Positions 25,241 to 33,323 of a stretch of 33,445 nucleotides of DNA are shown in pieces; within the stretch, counting starts at the first letter, position 1; each line of letters begins with the position of its first letter. The translations under genes were made by a program, and so were the position numbers. Below the pieces are notes generated by a model that saw nothing but the letters and a program-made list of their open reading frames with translations, made no database searches and was not told where the DNA came from. The DNA is from Sphingobacterium humi. Its GTDB lineage: Bacteria > Bacteroidota > Bacteroidia > Sphingobacteriales > Sphingobacteriaceae. Where the stretch lies: positions 1-33,445 of the forward strand of contig NZ_WSQA01000021.1 of NCBI RefSeq assembly GCF_009768885.1. Direction: 5' to 3'.

Positions 25241-26188
25241 TTGAAGATATCGAACGAAACCAAGGTAGGCGCATTAACCAGTATTGCCATTGCTATTCTA
25301 TTTATAGGTTATAGTTTTCTAAAAGGCAATAACGTATTTAGCAGCGAAAACACGTTTTATACCGAATATGATAATGTAGATGGATTGGCCGTATCTAAGC
25401 CCGTTTTAGTGAGCGGCTTTCAAATTGGCCGGGTTTCCAAGCTCACCCTACAGCCAAACGGCAAAATCCGCACAGAATTTAAAATCAACAACGATTATGA
25501 TATCCCTTCCAACACGGTAGCACGCATTGTGAGTGCCGACCTTTTAGGAAGCAAGGCCATTGTTTTTGAATTGGGAAACAGCACCACCATGGCGCGCAGC
25601 GGCGACCCTTTATTGTCGGATGTGCAAGCCAACCTGATGGAAAAAGTGGAACCCCTGCAAAAGAAAATCGAAAACCTAGTCGAGAAATTAGACTCGGTAT
25701 TATCCGGGGTAAACTCCGTATTGGATGATGGCTTCCAACGCGATTTCAAAAGCTCGGTACATAGTATCTCGGTATCCTTGAAGAACCTGGAGAAAATTAC
25801 CAGCGATGTAGACGGTTTAATGGGCTCCGAGAAAAACAGATTAGCCAATATCATGGCCAACCTTGAATCCATTACCAACAACTTTAAAAACAACAACGAG
25901 AAGATCAATAAGATTCTTGCCAACCTAGACAACCTGTCGGATGACCTGTCTAAGACCGAAATCAAAGCAACGGTTGATAATGCCAACCAAGCCATGATGG
26001 ACGTACGTGCCATTACCGACAAGATCAATAAAGGCGAAGGCTCCATCGGTCTCTTGATCCATGACGAGAAGCTGTACCATAACCTGAACAACGCTTCCCA
26101 GAACCTGGATGAATTGATGAAAGACTTAAAAACGAATCCTGGAAAATACCTGAAGATTTCCATATTCGGGAAGAAGGATACCAAATAA
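25241..26188 (+). CDS. MlaD/MCE-family lipid-transport protein
   Basis: The 315-residue protein has an N-terminal membrane anchor (about residues 9-28) and one MCE domain (about 38-115, with DNVDGLAVSKPVLVSGFQIG and ADLLGSKAIVFELG). A long helical, coiled-coil C-terminal part follows (VEKLDSVLSGVNSVLDDG and Asn/Leu-rich heptads). MCE proteins form hexameric rings that pass phospholipids between membranes, with an ABC transporter (MlaFE) that is not in this window. The start is TTG (25241) behind an AAGGAAT box. Its place after two amidases and opposite lptD marks an envelope-biogenesis cluster. Confidence 0.92.
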   Translation: MKISNETKVGALTSIAIAILFIGYSFLKGNNVFSSENTFYTEYDNVDGLAVSKPVLVSGFQIGRVSKLTLQPNGKIRTEFKINNDYDIPSNTVARIVSADLLGSKAIVFELGNSTTMARSGDPLLSDVQANLMEKVEPLQKKIENLVEKLDSVLSGVNSVLDDGFQRDFKSSVHSISVSLKNLEKITSDVDGLMGSEKNRLANIMANLESITNNFKNNNEKINKILANLDNLSDDLSKTEIKATVDNANQAMMDVRAITDKINKGEGSIGLLIHDEKLYHNLNNASQNLDELMKDLKTNPGKYLKISIFGKKDTK

Positions 26189-26216
26189 CGGTATGATGGA
26201 TACCAAATAAGGAAAA

Positions 26217-26250
26217 CAATAAAGCCCGACTCGCAAGTCGGGCTTTATTG
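26217..26250. terminator. Bidirectional terminator between mlaD-like and S9 peptidase genes
   Basis: A perfect 15-bp stem (CAATAAAGCCCGACT / AGTCGGGCTTTATTG) with loop CGCA lies between two convergent genes. T-rich sequence follows it on the plus strand. Confidence 0.88.
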
Positions 26251-26271
26251 TTTTATACGTAAAGTTTATAT

Positions 26272-28383
26272 TTATTTCAACGTTTCAGCCAACCAGTTAA
26301 AAAATTCCCGTTGCCATACCTGTGCATTATGGCCCGACAATACCCAGTGGTTTTCTTCCGGCAAATACACCAATCTACTTTTTACGCCTTTTAATTGCGC
26401 TGCTTGGAAGGCTTCTAAGCCTTGTCCAATTGGCACACGGTAATCTTTACCGCCTTGGAAAATCAAAATCGGAGTATTCCATTTATCGACATGCTTTATC
26501 GGATTGAAGGCATCGTAAGACTTCGCATTCGCTGGATCCCAATAGGCGCCGATATCATGGTTCGCAAAGAACAGCTCTTCTGTGGTTCCATACCAAGAAG
26601 TCATATCAAATAATCCACAGTGTGAAATCAACGATTTAAAGCGACCTTCATGAACCCCAGCCAACATAAATACCGAGTAGCCACCATAGCTAGCCCCAAC
26701 GGCAGCAATTCTATTTTTATCGACATAGCTTTCTTTGGAAAGATCGTCGATAGCCGATAAGTAATCTTGAATAGACTGGCCACCCCAATCTTTAGAAATC
26801 TGCTCGTTCCATTTCACACCCCAACCCGGCATACCCCGACGGTTCGGTGCAATCACAATATACCCCTGCGAAGCCATCAATTGAAAATTCCAACGGAAGG
26901 AATAGGAAAGCGTAGTTGCCGATTGCGGGCCACCCTGACAGAATAATAAAACCGGATATTTCTTCGCCGGATCAAAATTTGGCGGATAAATAACCCAAGA
27001 AAACAGATCCAAGCCATCGCTAGCCTTTGTAAAACGACCTTCCACTTTGGTTTCAGCCAACTCACTATAGGCAGCGTCATTTACCGTAGTAATCTGGCGT
27101 AGCTCTTTGTTTTTAAAACCAAAGAAATACACTTCAGGTGCATGGGTCATCGTGGTAGAGGTCAGCACGAGGCCTTCCTTTGTTTCGCCCACAATTCCGG
27201 TAATATCAAACTCACCTGCTGTTAGTGGTTTAATCTTGGCGGCCATTTTATTCCATACCCCTTTACGAACGTCGATGCTGAACACCTGCACGGTTCCTTT
27301 GGTTGGCGCTGTAAAATAAATGGTCGAGTTATCCTTGCTCCAGGTAAAGCTATTAACCGTGCCATCCCAAAACTGGGTCAAATTCACCTGTCGTTTAGAC
27401 GCTGGCTCATAGATGATGATATCATTTTTATCGGCTTCATAGCCATCGGTCTTCATACTCAACCAACCCAACAATTTCCCATCCGGGCTATACTGCGGAT
27501 TGGTATCATAACCCGGCATGCCCTCCGTCAGGTTCACGGTTTGCCCAGTCGCCAAATCATACTGATACAAATCGGTATTGGTGCTTTGTGCATACTCGGT
27601 TCCAAACTTCTTCTTGGCTACATAAATGAGCGATTGGCTATCTTTTGCCCAGGTAAAATCTTCCGCACCTCCAAAAGGCATCTGCGGCGAATAATAGGGC
27701 TCATCGGCCATAATATCCTTGGCCTCGCCAATTTTTCCATGTTCATAAGTAGCCACAAACGGATGGTTAAAGCGCCCGTTATTCCAGGTATCCCAATGGC
27801 GGTAATCGAGGTTATCAAAGATATACACATCCGATTTCGGCAAATCAGCATACTTATCCGGGGAATGGTATTTCTTTAGCAACACGGCTTTTGAAAACAA
27901 GATATGCTTGCCATCGGGCGAAATCTTCACATTTTCCAAGCCATCGGCATAATCGGTCAATTGCTTATCCGTCCCATTATTCAAGTTTTTCTGCCAAATC
28001 TGGCCCTTATACAGGTACAGCACATCGCCATTCTCTTCAACCGAAAGAACCGACTCGGCTCCGGCACCTTGAGTAAATGGCGTCGCCGCCCCACCCCTTA
28101 CCGGAACCACATACAGGTTCTTCTCCGATTTATTCGCTGCGAACTGATAATTCGATACCCCATAAATCAATTGGGTACCATCTGCCGATAAGCCTTCCGC
28201 ACTTACGCGCCCCAGTTCCCAAAGTTTTTCAGGAGTTAAAGGCGAGCCTTTCGGAAGCGTGCGAACGCGGTCTTCCAACTTGGGTCTTTCTATCTTTTGC
28301 GGAACTTCTTTTCCTTGTGCAATAACCATATTATTGATCAATAAGAGTGCGCCAATATAGGATAGTCTCAACATATTCTTCAC
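26272..28383 (-). CDS. S9-family serine peptidase (prolyl oligopeptidase type)
   Basis: This exported peptidase of 703 residues has a signal peptide ending near AQ at residue 23. Its beta-propeller half carries repeated motifs such as YSPDGKLLGWLS and WSKDNSTIYF. An alpha/beta-hydrolase domain occupies the last third. The catalytic triad by count is Ser565 (GASYGGYS), Asp647 (GGKDYRVP) and His679 (EENHWVL). It resembles dipeptidyl-peptidase/acylaminoacyl-peptidase enzymes that Bacteroidota use to trim peptides in the periplasm. It stands after creD on the same strand with a 131-bp gap, and converges with mlaD. Confidence 0.93.
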   Translation of the reverse strand: MKNMLRLSYIGALLLINNMVIAQGKEVPQKIERPKLEDRVRTLPKGSPLTPEKLWELGRVSAEGLSADGTQLIYGVSNYQFAANKSEKNLYVVPVRGGAATPFTQGAGAESVLSVEENGDVLYLYKGQIWQKNLNNGTDKQLTDYADGLENVKISPDGKHILFSKAVLLKKYHSPDKYADLPKSDVYIFDNLDYRHWDTWNNGRFNHPFVATYEHGKIGEAKDIMADEPYYSPQMPFGGAEDFTWAKDSQSLIYVAKKKFGTEYAQSTNTDLYQYDLATGQTVNLTEGMPGYDTNPQYSPDGKLLGWLSMKTDGYEADKNDIIIYEPASKRQVNLTQFWDGTVNSFTWSKDNSTIYFTAPTKGTVQVFSIDVRKGVWNKMAAKIKPLTAGEFDITGIVGETKEGLVLTSTTMTHAPEVYFFGFKNKELRQITTVNDAAYSELAETKVEGRFTKASDGLDLFSWVIYPPNFDPAKKYPVLLFCQGGPQSATTLSYSFRWNFQLMASQGYIVIAPNRRGMPGWGVKWNEQISKDWGGQSIQDYLSAIDDLSKESYVDKNRIAAVGASYGGYSVFMLAGVHEGRFKSLISHCGLFDMTSWYGTTEELFFANHDIGAYWDPANAKSYDAFNPIKHVDKWNTPILIFQGGKDYRVPIGQGLEAFQAAQLKGVKSRLVYLPEENHWVLSGHNAQVWQREFFNWLAETLK

Positions 28384-28514
28384 TTTTTTTCAGCCAATTT
28401 ACTAAAGTTGGCAGGCATTGCGAAATCCCGGGGAATATTATCAATGCCGCGCAGAGGTCAACAGCAACCAAATGCTGGTTAAATACATCAAAATAGATTC
28501 TCTTTTTAACTTAA

Positions 28515-30005
28515 TCATCTTCGATCGAATTGGTACCAATCAATTTTTGTCGATAAACGCATCAATACAGCTAAAATGATAAATACACCAATGGTGCCTA
28601 CGATTAAGGAATAATCGCGCAGCTGCATAAGAATATAGATAAAAGAATAAAACAAAGACAAGATGGCCGCAAAGATGAGGGCCGACTGGCTGTTTTTGGT
28701 AATGGCCTTCACAAAAGAAGCGATAAGCCCCGTGGTAGCCAAGGCCGCCAGTAGGTAAGCCAGGTTAAAGCCCAAATGTTCCGATATGGCCAGCAGCAAG
28801 GCATAGAACAACACCATAGCAAAGCCAATCAATACGTATTGAATGATATGAACCCGTTGTTTTTTGATGACTTCCATAAAAAGCAGGGACACAAAAGTTA
28901 AGGCGACAACCAATATGCCGTATTTTGTAACTCGGTTCGTCTTTTGGTAATTGTTAATGGAAGGTAAGAAATTTATTTGAACCATGTCGTAATCTGAACT
29001 CAAACTGGCCCCGCTAGCCCCTACAGACTGTGGTTCAACAGGTTGTGTAACAGCCGTGGTATAATACTCCCCAGATTCTGCACTTTGCAAATCAATACCC
29101 GAGAAAGTATACACCTGCGTATCATCGCCGGTCCATTGCTGCGGCAATTTCCGATTGAAGGAAGGTAGCTCCCAACTTGCTGTGAAGGCTCTTTCGCCCA
29201 CCTCGCGCGACTCAGGCAAGTAAGCTCCATTAAAGCTAGGGTTGCTCCACTCGCCTTTCACTTGAATGTTCGATTGCTTCGCTAAAGGCAGGAAGTTCAA
29301 GGATTTTGACCCGCGAATTTCATAGCTTATGGCAAAAGTTCGGTTTAAATCCTCATTGCCCTTCAGGTTTAAATCGGCTGCTAGATTAAATAAAAACGGA
29401 TTGATATCTAGGTTGGCCTTGCTCAATTCATAGCTACTGTCGGCCCAACTTAGTTTCGGGTTCGCTGAAAGACCCTTCATATCTTGCACGCCATAAATAA
29501 GCTTCGCTTTGCCCCATTGCAAACGTTCAGGCGCTACCTCCAATTTGCTTAAGTCGAACCCTTGGAAATTGCCCTTCATGCTAATGTTGGTTTGGTAAAC
29601 GATGGCTTGGTATATGCCGCGTTTTAAAGGCTCAGGTTTTACCTCTGCACTCACCTGTGTTTCATTGGGTAGCAAGTAGGCCCATTGGGTCTCTACCGAG
29701 GTTACCAGCTCCTTCACCCCTTTCCCACTGGGTTGAAAGCTTTCTTTCACTTCTTCATAAGGCACCGCAATAATCGGACTGGCAATAACCTGCTCTCTCC
29801 CCCATTTGGCGGCAATTTCATTGCTCACACCCTGCTCACGGGCTTTTCGCTCATGAATCAGATCATCGATTAGGTTCATCGGGATTAATAAGATCAGGGT
29901 CAGAAAGAAGATGACCGCAAATTTGAGTACGATGGAACCCGTAATCCGCTCGTAAATGGATTTATTTTCTTGAGGTTCGCTGCTGTAATTTTCTAGATTT
30001 TCCAT
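28515..30005 (-). CDS. creD: CreD-like inner-membrane envelope-stress protein
   Basis: The 496-residue protein shows the CreD layout: a cytoplasmic start, one membrane helix (about residues 24-46), a large periplasmic domain (about 50-330), and a cluster of membrane helices in the last third (MLVQILFLPSINNYQ-type sequence, then hydrophobic runs). Family signatures include NLIDDLIHERKAREQGVSNE and WGREQVIASPIIAVPY. CreD is linked to envelope integrity and, in some proteobacteria, to beta-lactam response; its biochemistry is unknown. It starts eight bases after the Coq4-like gene. Here a local winged-helix regulator replaces the CreBC two-component system. Confidence 0.92.
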   Translation of the reverse strand: MENLENYSSEPQENKSIYERITGSIVLKFAVIFFLTLILLIPMNLIDDLIHERKAREQGVSNEIAAKWGREQVIASPIIAVPYEEVKESFQPSGKGVKELVTSVETQWAYLLPNETQVSAEVKPEPLKRGIYQAIVYQTNISMKGNFQGFDLSKLEVAPERLQWGKAKLIYGVQDMKGLSANPKLSWADSSYELSKANLDINPFLFNLAADLNLKGNEDLNRTFAISYEIRGSKSLNFLPLAKQSNIQVKGEWSNPSFNGAYLPESREVGERAFTASWELPSFNRKLPQQWTGDDTQVYTFSGIDLQSAESGEYYTTAVTQPVEPQSVGASGASLSSDYDMVQINFLPSINNYQKTNRVTKYGILVVALTFVSLLFMEVIKKQRVHIIQYVLIGFAMVLFYALLLAISEHLGFNLAYLLAALATTGLIASFVKAITKNSQSALIFAAILSLFYSFIYILMQLRDYSLIVGTIGVFIILAVLMRLSTKIDWYQFDRR

Positions 30006-30013
30006 ATGCTGTT

Positions 30014-30502
30014 TTATTTAATAAGGTGTAGTTGTAATTTGTTTTCAAAAGTCCGTTGTAAATCTGCCAAAGGGTAGCTTAGGCAGTCCTTAAATTCCAA
30101 TTGATGGAATGCCCACATGCGTTTTCCTTTTTGGAAGCTTCGCCAGTAATAGCCGGCATATTCAGGGAATAGCAAGCCACCAATCAGCAACATGGCCAAG
30201 AGGTATAAACTGATCTTACCATTGCCCAGTAATAAAAACTGCATGGCAATTTCATCCTGAATGTGGGTTCCTGTTGCTGTGATTAAATGGAACACATCGT
30301 GGTTTTCTAATTTGGGCATCACATCAAATCCCTTTTCTTGGTAAAAGCAACCTAGGCCATGGCCAAGGCTACCCTCCGGAAAGGTTAAAAAATCTTCTTT
30401 AGATATTCCCCAAGCCTGCTTGTTGGCCTTAAAAACGCAAGCGTATACCCGCGTGGAATGCGTATACAGGGCGAGCATAAATTTTAATCGAATTCCTCTC
30501 AT
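30014..30502 (-). CDS. Coq4-like protein
   Basis: The 162-residue product has the exact Coq4 metal-binding signature His-Asp-x2-His-x11-Glu at H68, D69, H72 and E84 (HDVFHLITATGTHIQDE). A conserved Gly-rich approach (EGSLGHGLGCFY), a hydrophobic helix (LLAMLLIGGLLF) and aromatic C-terminal sequence are also present. In eukaryotes Coq4 acts in ubiquinone synthesis; this phylum normally makes menaquinone, so another substrate or an architectural role is likely. It lies eight bases before creD and 51 bases after the regulator, with an operator-like repeat in that gap. The start could be Met1 or Met9. Confidence 0.85.
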   Translation of the reverse strand: MRGIRLKFMLALYTHSTRVYACVFKANKQAWGISKEDFLTFPEGSLGHGLGCFYQEKGFDVMPKLENHDVFHLITATGTHIQDEIAMQFLLLGNGKISLYLLAMLLIGGLLFPEYAGYYWRSFQKGKRMWAFHQLEFKDCLSYPLADLQRTFENKLQLHLIK

Positions 30503-30514
30503 AATCTTGTTTTA

Positions 30515-30537
30515 AAAAGTACTTTGAATTTCAAAGT
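30515..30537 (-). promoter_or_regulatory. Operator-like repeat before coq4-creD
   Basis: In the minus-strand sense the 23-bp site has half-sites ACTTTG, CAAAGT (5 bases later) and ACTTTT directly after, including a perfect 17-bp palindrome (ACTTTGAA-T-TTCAAAGT on the plus strand). It differs by two central bases from the copy at 31474-31496. It sits between the regulator stop and the coq4 start, next to a -7-like TAAACTTTG, where a bound repressor would block a promoter. Confidence 0.7.
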
Positions 30538-30553
30538 TTATAGACAAAAAAAA

Positions 30554-30856
30554 TTAATTATACTGTTGCTTTATCAATTGCTCTAAGGCAAGCAGATGGT
30601 TTTCAAAGGCTTTCTGCCCTTTATCGGTCTTGCTATAGCGCGTATTGGGCTTGCGGTCAATAAAGCTTTTACTCACCGTGATATAGCCTTCCTTCTCCAG
30701 ACTCTTCAGGTTGGAAGCCAAGTTTCCGTCCGTCACGTCCAGTAACTCCTTCAAGGAGTTGAAGTCATAGGAATCATTCGCCATCAGAATACTCATAATC
30801 TGCAGGCGTACCCTATTTTCTAATACCTTATCATATAATGTTAAATCCAAACTCAC
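30554..30856 (-). CDS. Winged-helix transcriptional regulator
   Basis: The 100-residue protein is a single winged helix-turn-helix domain of the HTH_34/MarR-like kind. Visible parts are the first helix (LENRVRLQIMSILMAND), the recognition helix (VTDGNLASNLKSLEKEGYITVSKSF) and the wing (RKPNTRYSKTDKGQKAFENHL). It would bind DNA as a dimer. Its start overlaps the stop of the upstream membrane-protein gene by four bases, so the two are translationally coupled. Two near-identical palindromic sites flank it at 30515 and 31474; autoregulation and control of coq4-creD are inferred. No ligand site is recognised. Confidence 0.9.
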   Translation of the reverse strand: MSLDLTLYDKVLENRVRLQIMSILMANDSYDFNSLKELLDVTDGNLASNLKSLEKEGYITVSKSFIDRKPNTRYSKTDKGQKAFENHLLALEQLIKQQYN

Positions 30857-31473
30857 TTTTCGTAGCGCTTATGTACTATCAGACCATAGATGATGTGCAA
30901 CAGCCCAAAACCTGCCGCCCAAAACCAAACCCCATAACCAGGGAAGGCCAAAGCTAACAAGCCTAACAGAATTTCCAAAACGCCGAGCACCCGAACTTCA
31001 CGAAAAGTAAAGACCGAAGCCGCCGCCAGGGAAAGGCCGTAAAAAATCAACAAACTAGAGGCGACTAAGCTATAATTGCCTCGGGCAATCAAGATTAAGG
31101 AAAACAAACCGCCTGTGATTAATGGGATGGCCATCGCTTTCAATAAGGCTTTACTGGTAGGGTTCCATATCGTTTGCCCATGCTTCTTGGCCTTGGCTTT
31201 CGCCATCAGCACGCCGGTAACTATTGAAACCAACAAAATCAACAAGGCAATTACAATCAGCTTCCACAACACTTGCTGATCCAACACGTAATAGTCACGA
31301 TAACCAAAATCACTCTTTGTACCATATACGGTATAATAGGCCGCCCCTGCCCCTACTAAGGCAAAACAGCCAATCAATACCCCCGACAGTCCACTAATAG
31401 ACATAAACTTCGAGGATTTCTCCATCATGTTGCGAATTTGCCCGATTTCTTTAAGTAGTTCCTGCTGATTCAT
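30853..31473 (-). CDS. Six-helix membrane protein of the creD operon
   Basis: Using the ATG at 31473 the protein has 206 residues. A cytoplasmic amphipathic start (MNQQELLKEIGQIRNMMEK) is followed by about six membrane helices, beginning MSISGLSGVLIGCFALVG, then LWKLIVIALLILLVSIVTG, with a short basic end (VHKRYEK). An upstream ATG at 31533 would put the operator inside the coding sequence and add 20 odd residues, so it was not used. No known family was recognised. It opens the operon and overlaps the regulator gene by four bases, so it may sense the signal that the regulator answers. Confidence 0.8.
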   Translation of the reverse strand: MNQQELLKEIGQIRNMMEKSSKFMSISGLSGVLIGCFALVGAGAAYYTVYGTKSDFGYRDYYVLDQQVLWKLIVIALLILLVSIVTGVLMAKAKAKKHGQTIWNPTSKALLKAMAIPLITGGLFSLILIARGNYSLVASSLLIFYGLSLAAASVFTFREVRVLGVLEILLGLLALAFPGYGVWFWAAGFGLLHIIYGLIVHKRYEK

Positions 31474-31496
31474 AAAAGTACTTTGTTTTTCAAAGT
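31474..31496 (-). promoter_or_regulatory. Operator-like repeat before the creD operon
   Basis: This is the second copy of the 23-bp site, 21 of 23 bases identical to 30515-30537. It ends exactly at the start codon of the membrane protein gene. On the minus strand a -7-like TTACTTTG overlaps its first half-site and would give a leader of about 10 bases, so a bound dimer would block initiation. Confidence 0.7.
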
Positions 31497-31700
31497 AATG
31501 CAGAAAAAAGCATATCCGCAAATTATTTTTCAAAAATATTTAGGCTACCCGATTCAAATTAACGCCGAAATGCAGGCAATTTTCCCTTCAAAAGGGCCTT
31601 TGGCAACTCCTGCGCCATAAAATCTTCATTTCTTGAAAAAATTACTGCGTTAACAAACAAAGAGTTACGTGACAACATGAAAAAAAAGAAGAAAAAACTC

Positions 31701-31731
31701 TTGACATATATAGGTTTGGTTTCTATCTTTG
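31701..31731 (+). promoter_or_regulatory. Promoter of tRNA-Leu
   Basis: TTGACA (31701-31706) and TATCTTTG (31724-31731) lie 17 bases apart. The start would be near 31738, 15 bases before the tRNA. Confidence 0.7.
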
Positions 31732-31752
31732 TGGCTCAATAAAATCCTAACT

Positions 31753-31834
31753 GCGGAAGTGGCGTAATTGGTAGCCGCACCAGACTTAGGATCTGGCGCC
31801 GCGAGGCGTGGGGGTTCGAGTCCCTTCTTCCGCA
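31753..31834 (+). tRNA. tRNA-Leu (anticodon TAG)
   Basis: The acceptor stem GCGGAAG pairs with CTTCCGC, followed by discriminator A. The anticodon arm CCAGA-CTTAGGA-TCTGG gives anticodon TAG. A long variable arm (GCGCCGCGAGGCGT region) marks a class II tRNA. The length is 82 nt and CCA is not encoded. A promoter lies upstream and a terminator directly behind. Confidence 0.95.
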
Positions 31835-31840
31835 CTTGAT

Positions 31841-31876
31841 ATCCTCCCGTAATAAGTTTCCGGGAGGATTTTTTTT
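31841..31876 (+). terminator. Terminator of tRNA-Leu
   Basis: The perfect stem ATCCTCCCG / CGGGAGGAT has a ten-to-eleven-base loop followed by a T-run. It ends 27 bases before the tig start codon. Confidence 0.85.
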
Positions 31877-31903
31877 ATGATTGCGAAAAGCTAAAAGAAG
31901 AGT

Positions 31904-33238
31904 ATGAATATTTCACACCAAAACATTGACGACATCAACGCAAGTATCCAAGTGGAGATTGCTCCAGCGGATTACAACCCTCAAGTTGATAAAGCAATTA
32001 AAGACCAAGCAAAGAAAGCTAAATTACCAGGGTTCCGTCCAGGCATGGTTCCTACAGGACATATCAGACGCATGTACGGTAAGGCAATTTTATTCGATGA
32101 GATCAACAGAATCATCAACGATAAAATCGCTGAATATATCGGTGAGCAAAAACTAGAGGTATTAGGCCAGCCTTTACCGAAAGATGAAGACACCGACGGA
32201 CAATACAACTGGGATTTCAACGATACTTTCAATTTCAACTACGAAATTGGTCTTGCTCCTAGCTTTGACGTTCCGTTCTCTGCTGAAACAGAATTCACAG
32301 AATACGATATCAAAGCTGACGAAGCCACTTTAGCTGAACGCATCAAAAATTTACGCCGTAGCTACGGTAAAATGACCAACCCTGAAGTATCTGAAGAAGG
32401 TGACGTATTATACGCAACTTTAAAACAAGATAAAGAAGAAGGTATCGAGAAAACAACTTCCGTACGCACCGACATCATCGAAGATGCGAAGATCAAAAAA
32501 TCTTTAGCAGGCTTGAAAAAAGACGATGCTGTGAAAATCGATGTGAAGAAAGCATTCAAAGCAGCTGATTTAGCACGCATCTTAGGCGTAACAGAAGAAG
32601 AAGCAGAGAACTTAGATGTTACTAAATTCGAGCTTACTGTTAAAAACATCAACCGCTTAGAAGAATCTGACTTAAACCAAGAATTCTTCGACAAATTGTT
32701 CCCTGCAGGTGAAGTAACGACCGAAGAGCAATTCAACGAGAAAGTGAAAGAAGAAGTGGAAAACTTGTTCAAACAAAACTCAGCACAAAAACTTCGCAAC
32801 GATATGTATGCCTTCGGTATGGATAAAGTAGAAGCTAAATTCCCTGAGGACTTCTTGAAAAGATGGTTGAAAGCCACGAACCCGAACTTATCTCCAGAAG
32901 AGATTGAAGAAGGTTTCGCTGACTTCCTAAACAACTTGAAATGGACGATCATCGAAAACAGAATCGTTACAGAAAACAACTTAGAAGTAAAATATGATGA
33001 GGTTGTTGATTTAGCAAAAGAACGTATCTATGCGCAAATCAAAATGTACAACATCAACGAAGAGCCTACTGACGAGCAATTGCAACAATTCGCGATGCAG
33101 TTATTATCTGATAGAGAACAAGCAAACCGCTTATTCGAAGAGGTAAAAGCACTTAAAGTATTCGACCAATTGAAATCAACCGTGAAAGTAAAAGCGGAAG
33201 CAATCGAGTTTGATAAGTTCGAAGCCTTAGAAAAATAA
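31904..33238 (+). CDS. tig: Trigger factor
   Basis: Trigger factor is the ribosome-bound chaperone that meets nascent chains. The 444-residue length is usual. The N-terminal ribosome-binding domain has the signature GFRPGMVP (residues 43-50). The middle PPIase-like domain (about 155-240) is present but weakly conserved, as is common in this phylum. The C-terminal helical chaperone arms follow with Glu/Lys-rich sequence. Its start lies 27 bases after the tRNA-Leu terminator, leaving little room for a promoter of its own. Codon use is plain and A/T-rich, in keeping with high expression. In many bacteria clpP-clpX follow tig; here a terminator and an insertion sequence follow. Confidence 0.96.
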   Translation: MNISHQNIDDINASIQVEIAPADYNPQVDKAIKDQAKKAKLPGFRPGMVPTGHIRRMYGKAILFDEINRIINDKIAEYIGEQKLEVLGQPLPKDEDTDGQYNWDFNDTFNFNYEIGLAPSFDVPFSAETEFTEYDIKADEATLAERIKNLRRSYGKMTNPEVSEEGDVLYATLKQDKEEGIEKTTSVRTDIIEDAKIKKSLAGLKKDDAVKIDVKKAFKAADLARILGVTEEEAENLDVTKFELTVKNINRLEESDLNQEFFDKLFPAGEVTTEEQFNEKVKEEVENLFKQNSAQKLRNDMYAFGMDKVEAKFPEDFLKRWLKATNPNLSPEEIEEGFADFLNNLKWTIIENRIVTENNLEVKYDEVVDLAKERIYAQIKMYNINEEPTDEQLQQFAMQLLSDREQANRLFEEVKALKVFDQLKSTVKVKAEAIEFDKFEALEK

Positions 33239-33262
33239 AAGAATTAAGAATTAGTAATAGTA

Positions 33263-33294
33263 GAGGTTAACAGGAAACTGTTAACCTTTCTTTG
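33263..33294 (+). terminator. Terminator of tig
   Basis: The perfect 10-bp stem AGGTTAACAG / CTGTTAACCT has loop GAAA and a following T-rich tract, 25 bases after the stop. Confidence 0.88.
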
Positions 33295-33323
33295 TTTTAT
33301 GGGTTTGCATTGGGATGCGAATG

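Noticed and set aside
31474..31533. Earlier ATG for the first creD-operon gene
   Set aside because: It would put the conserved operator inside the gene and add an uncharacteristic N-terminus.
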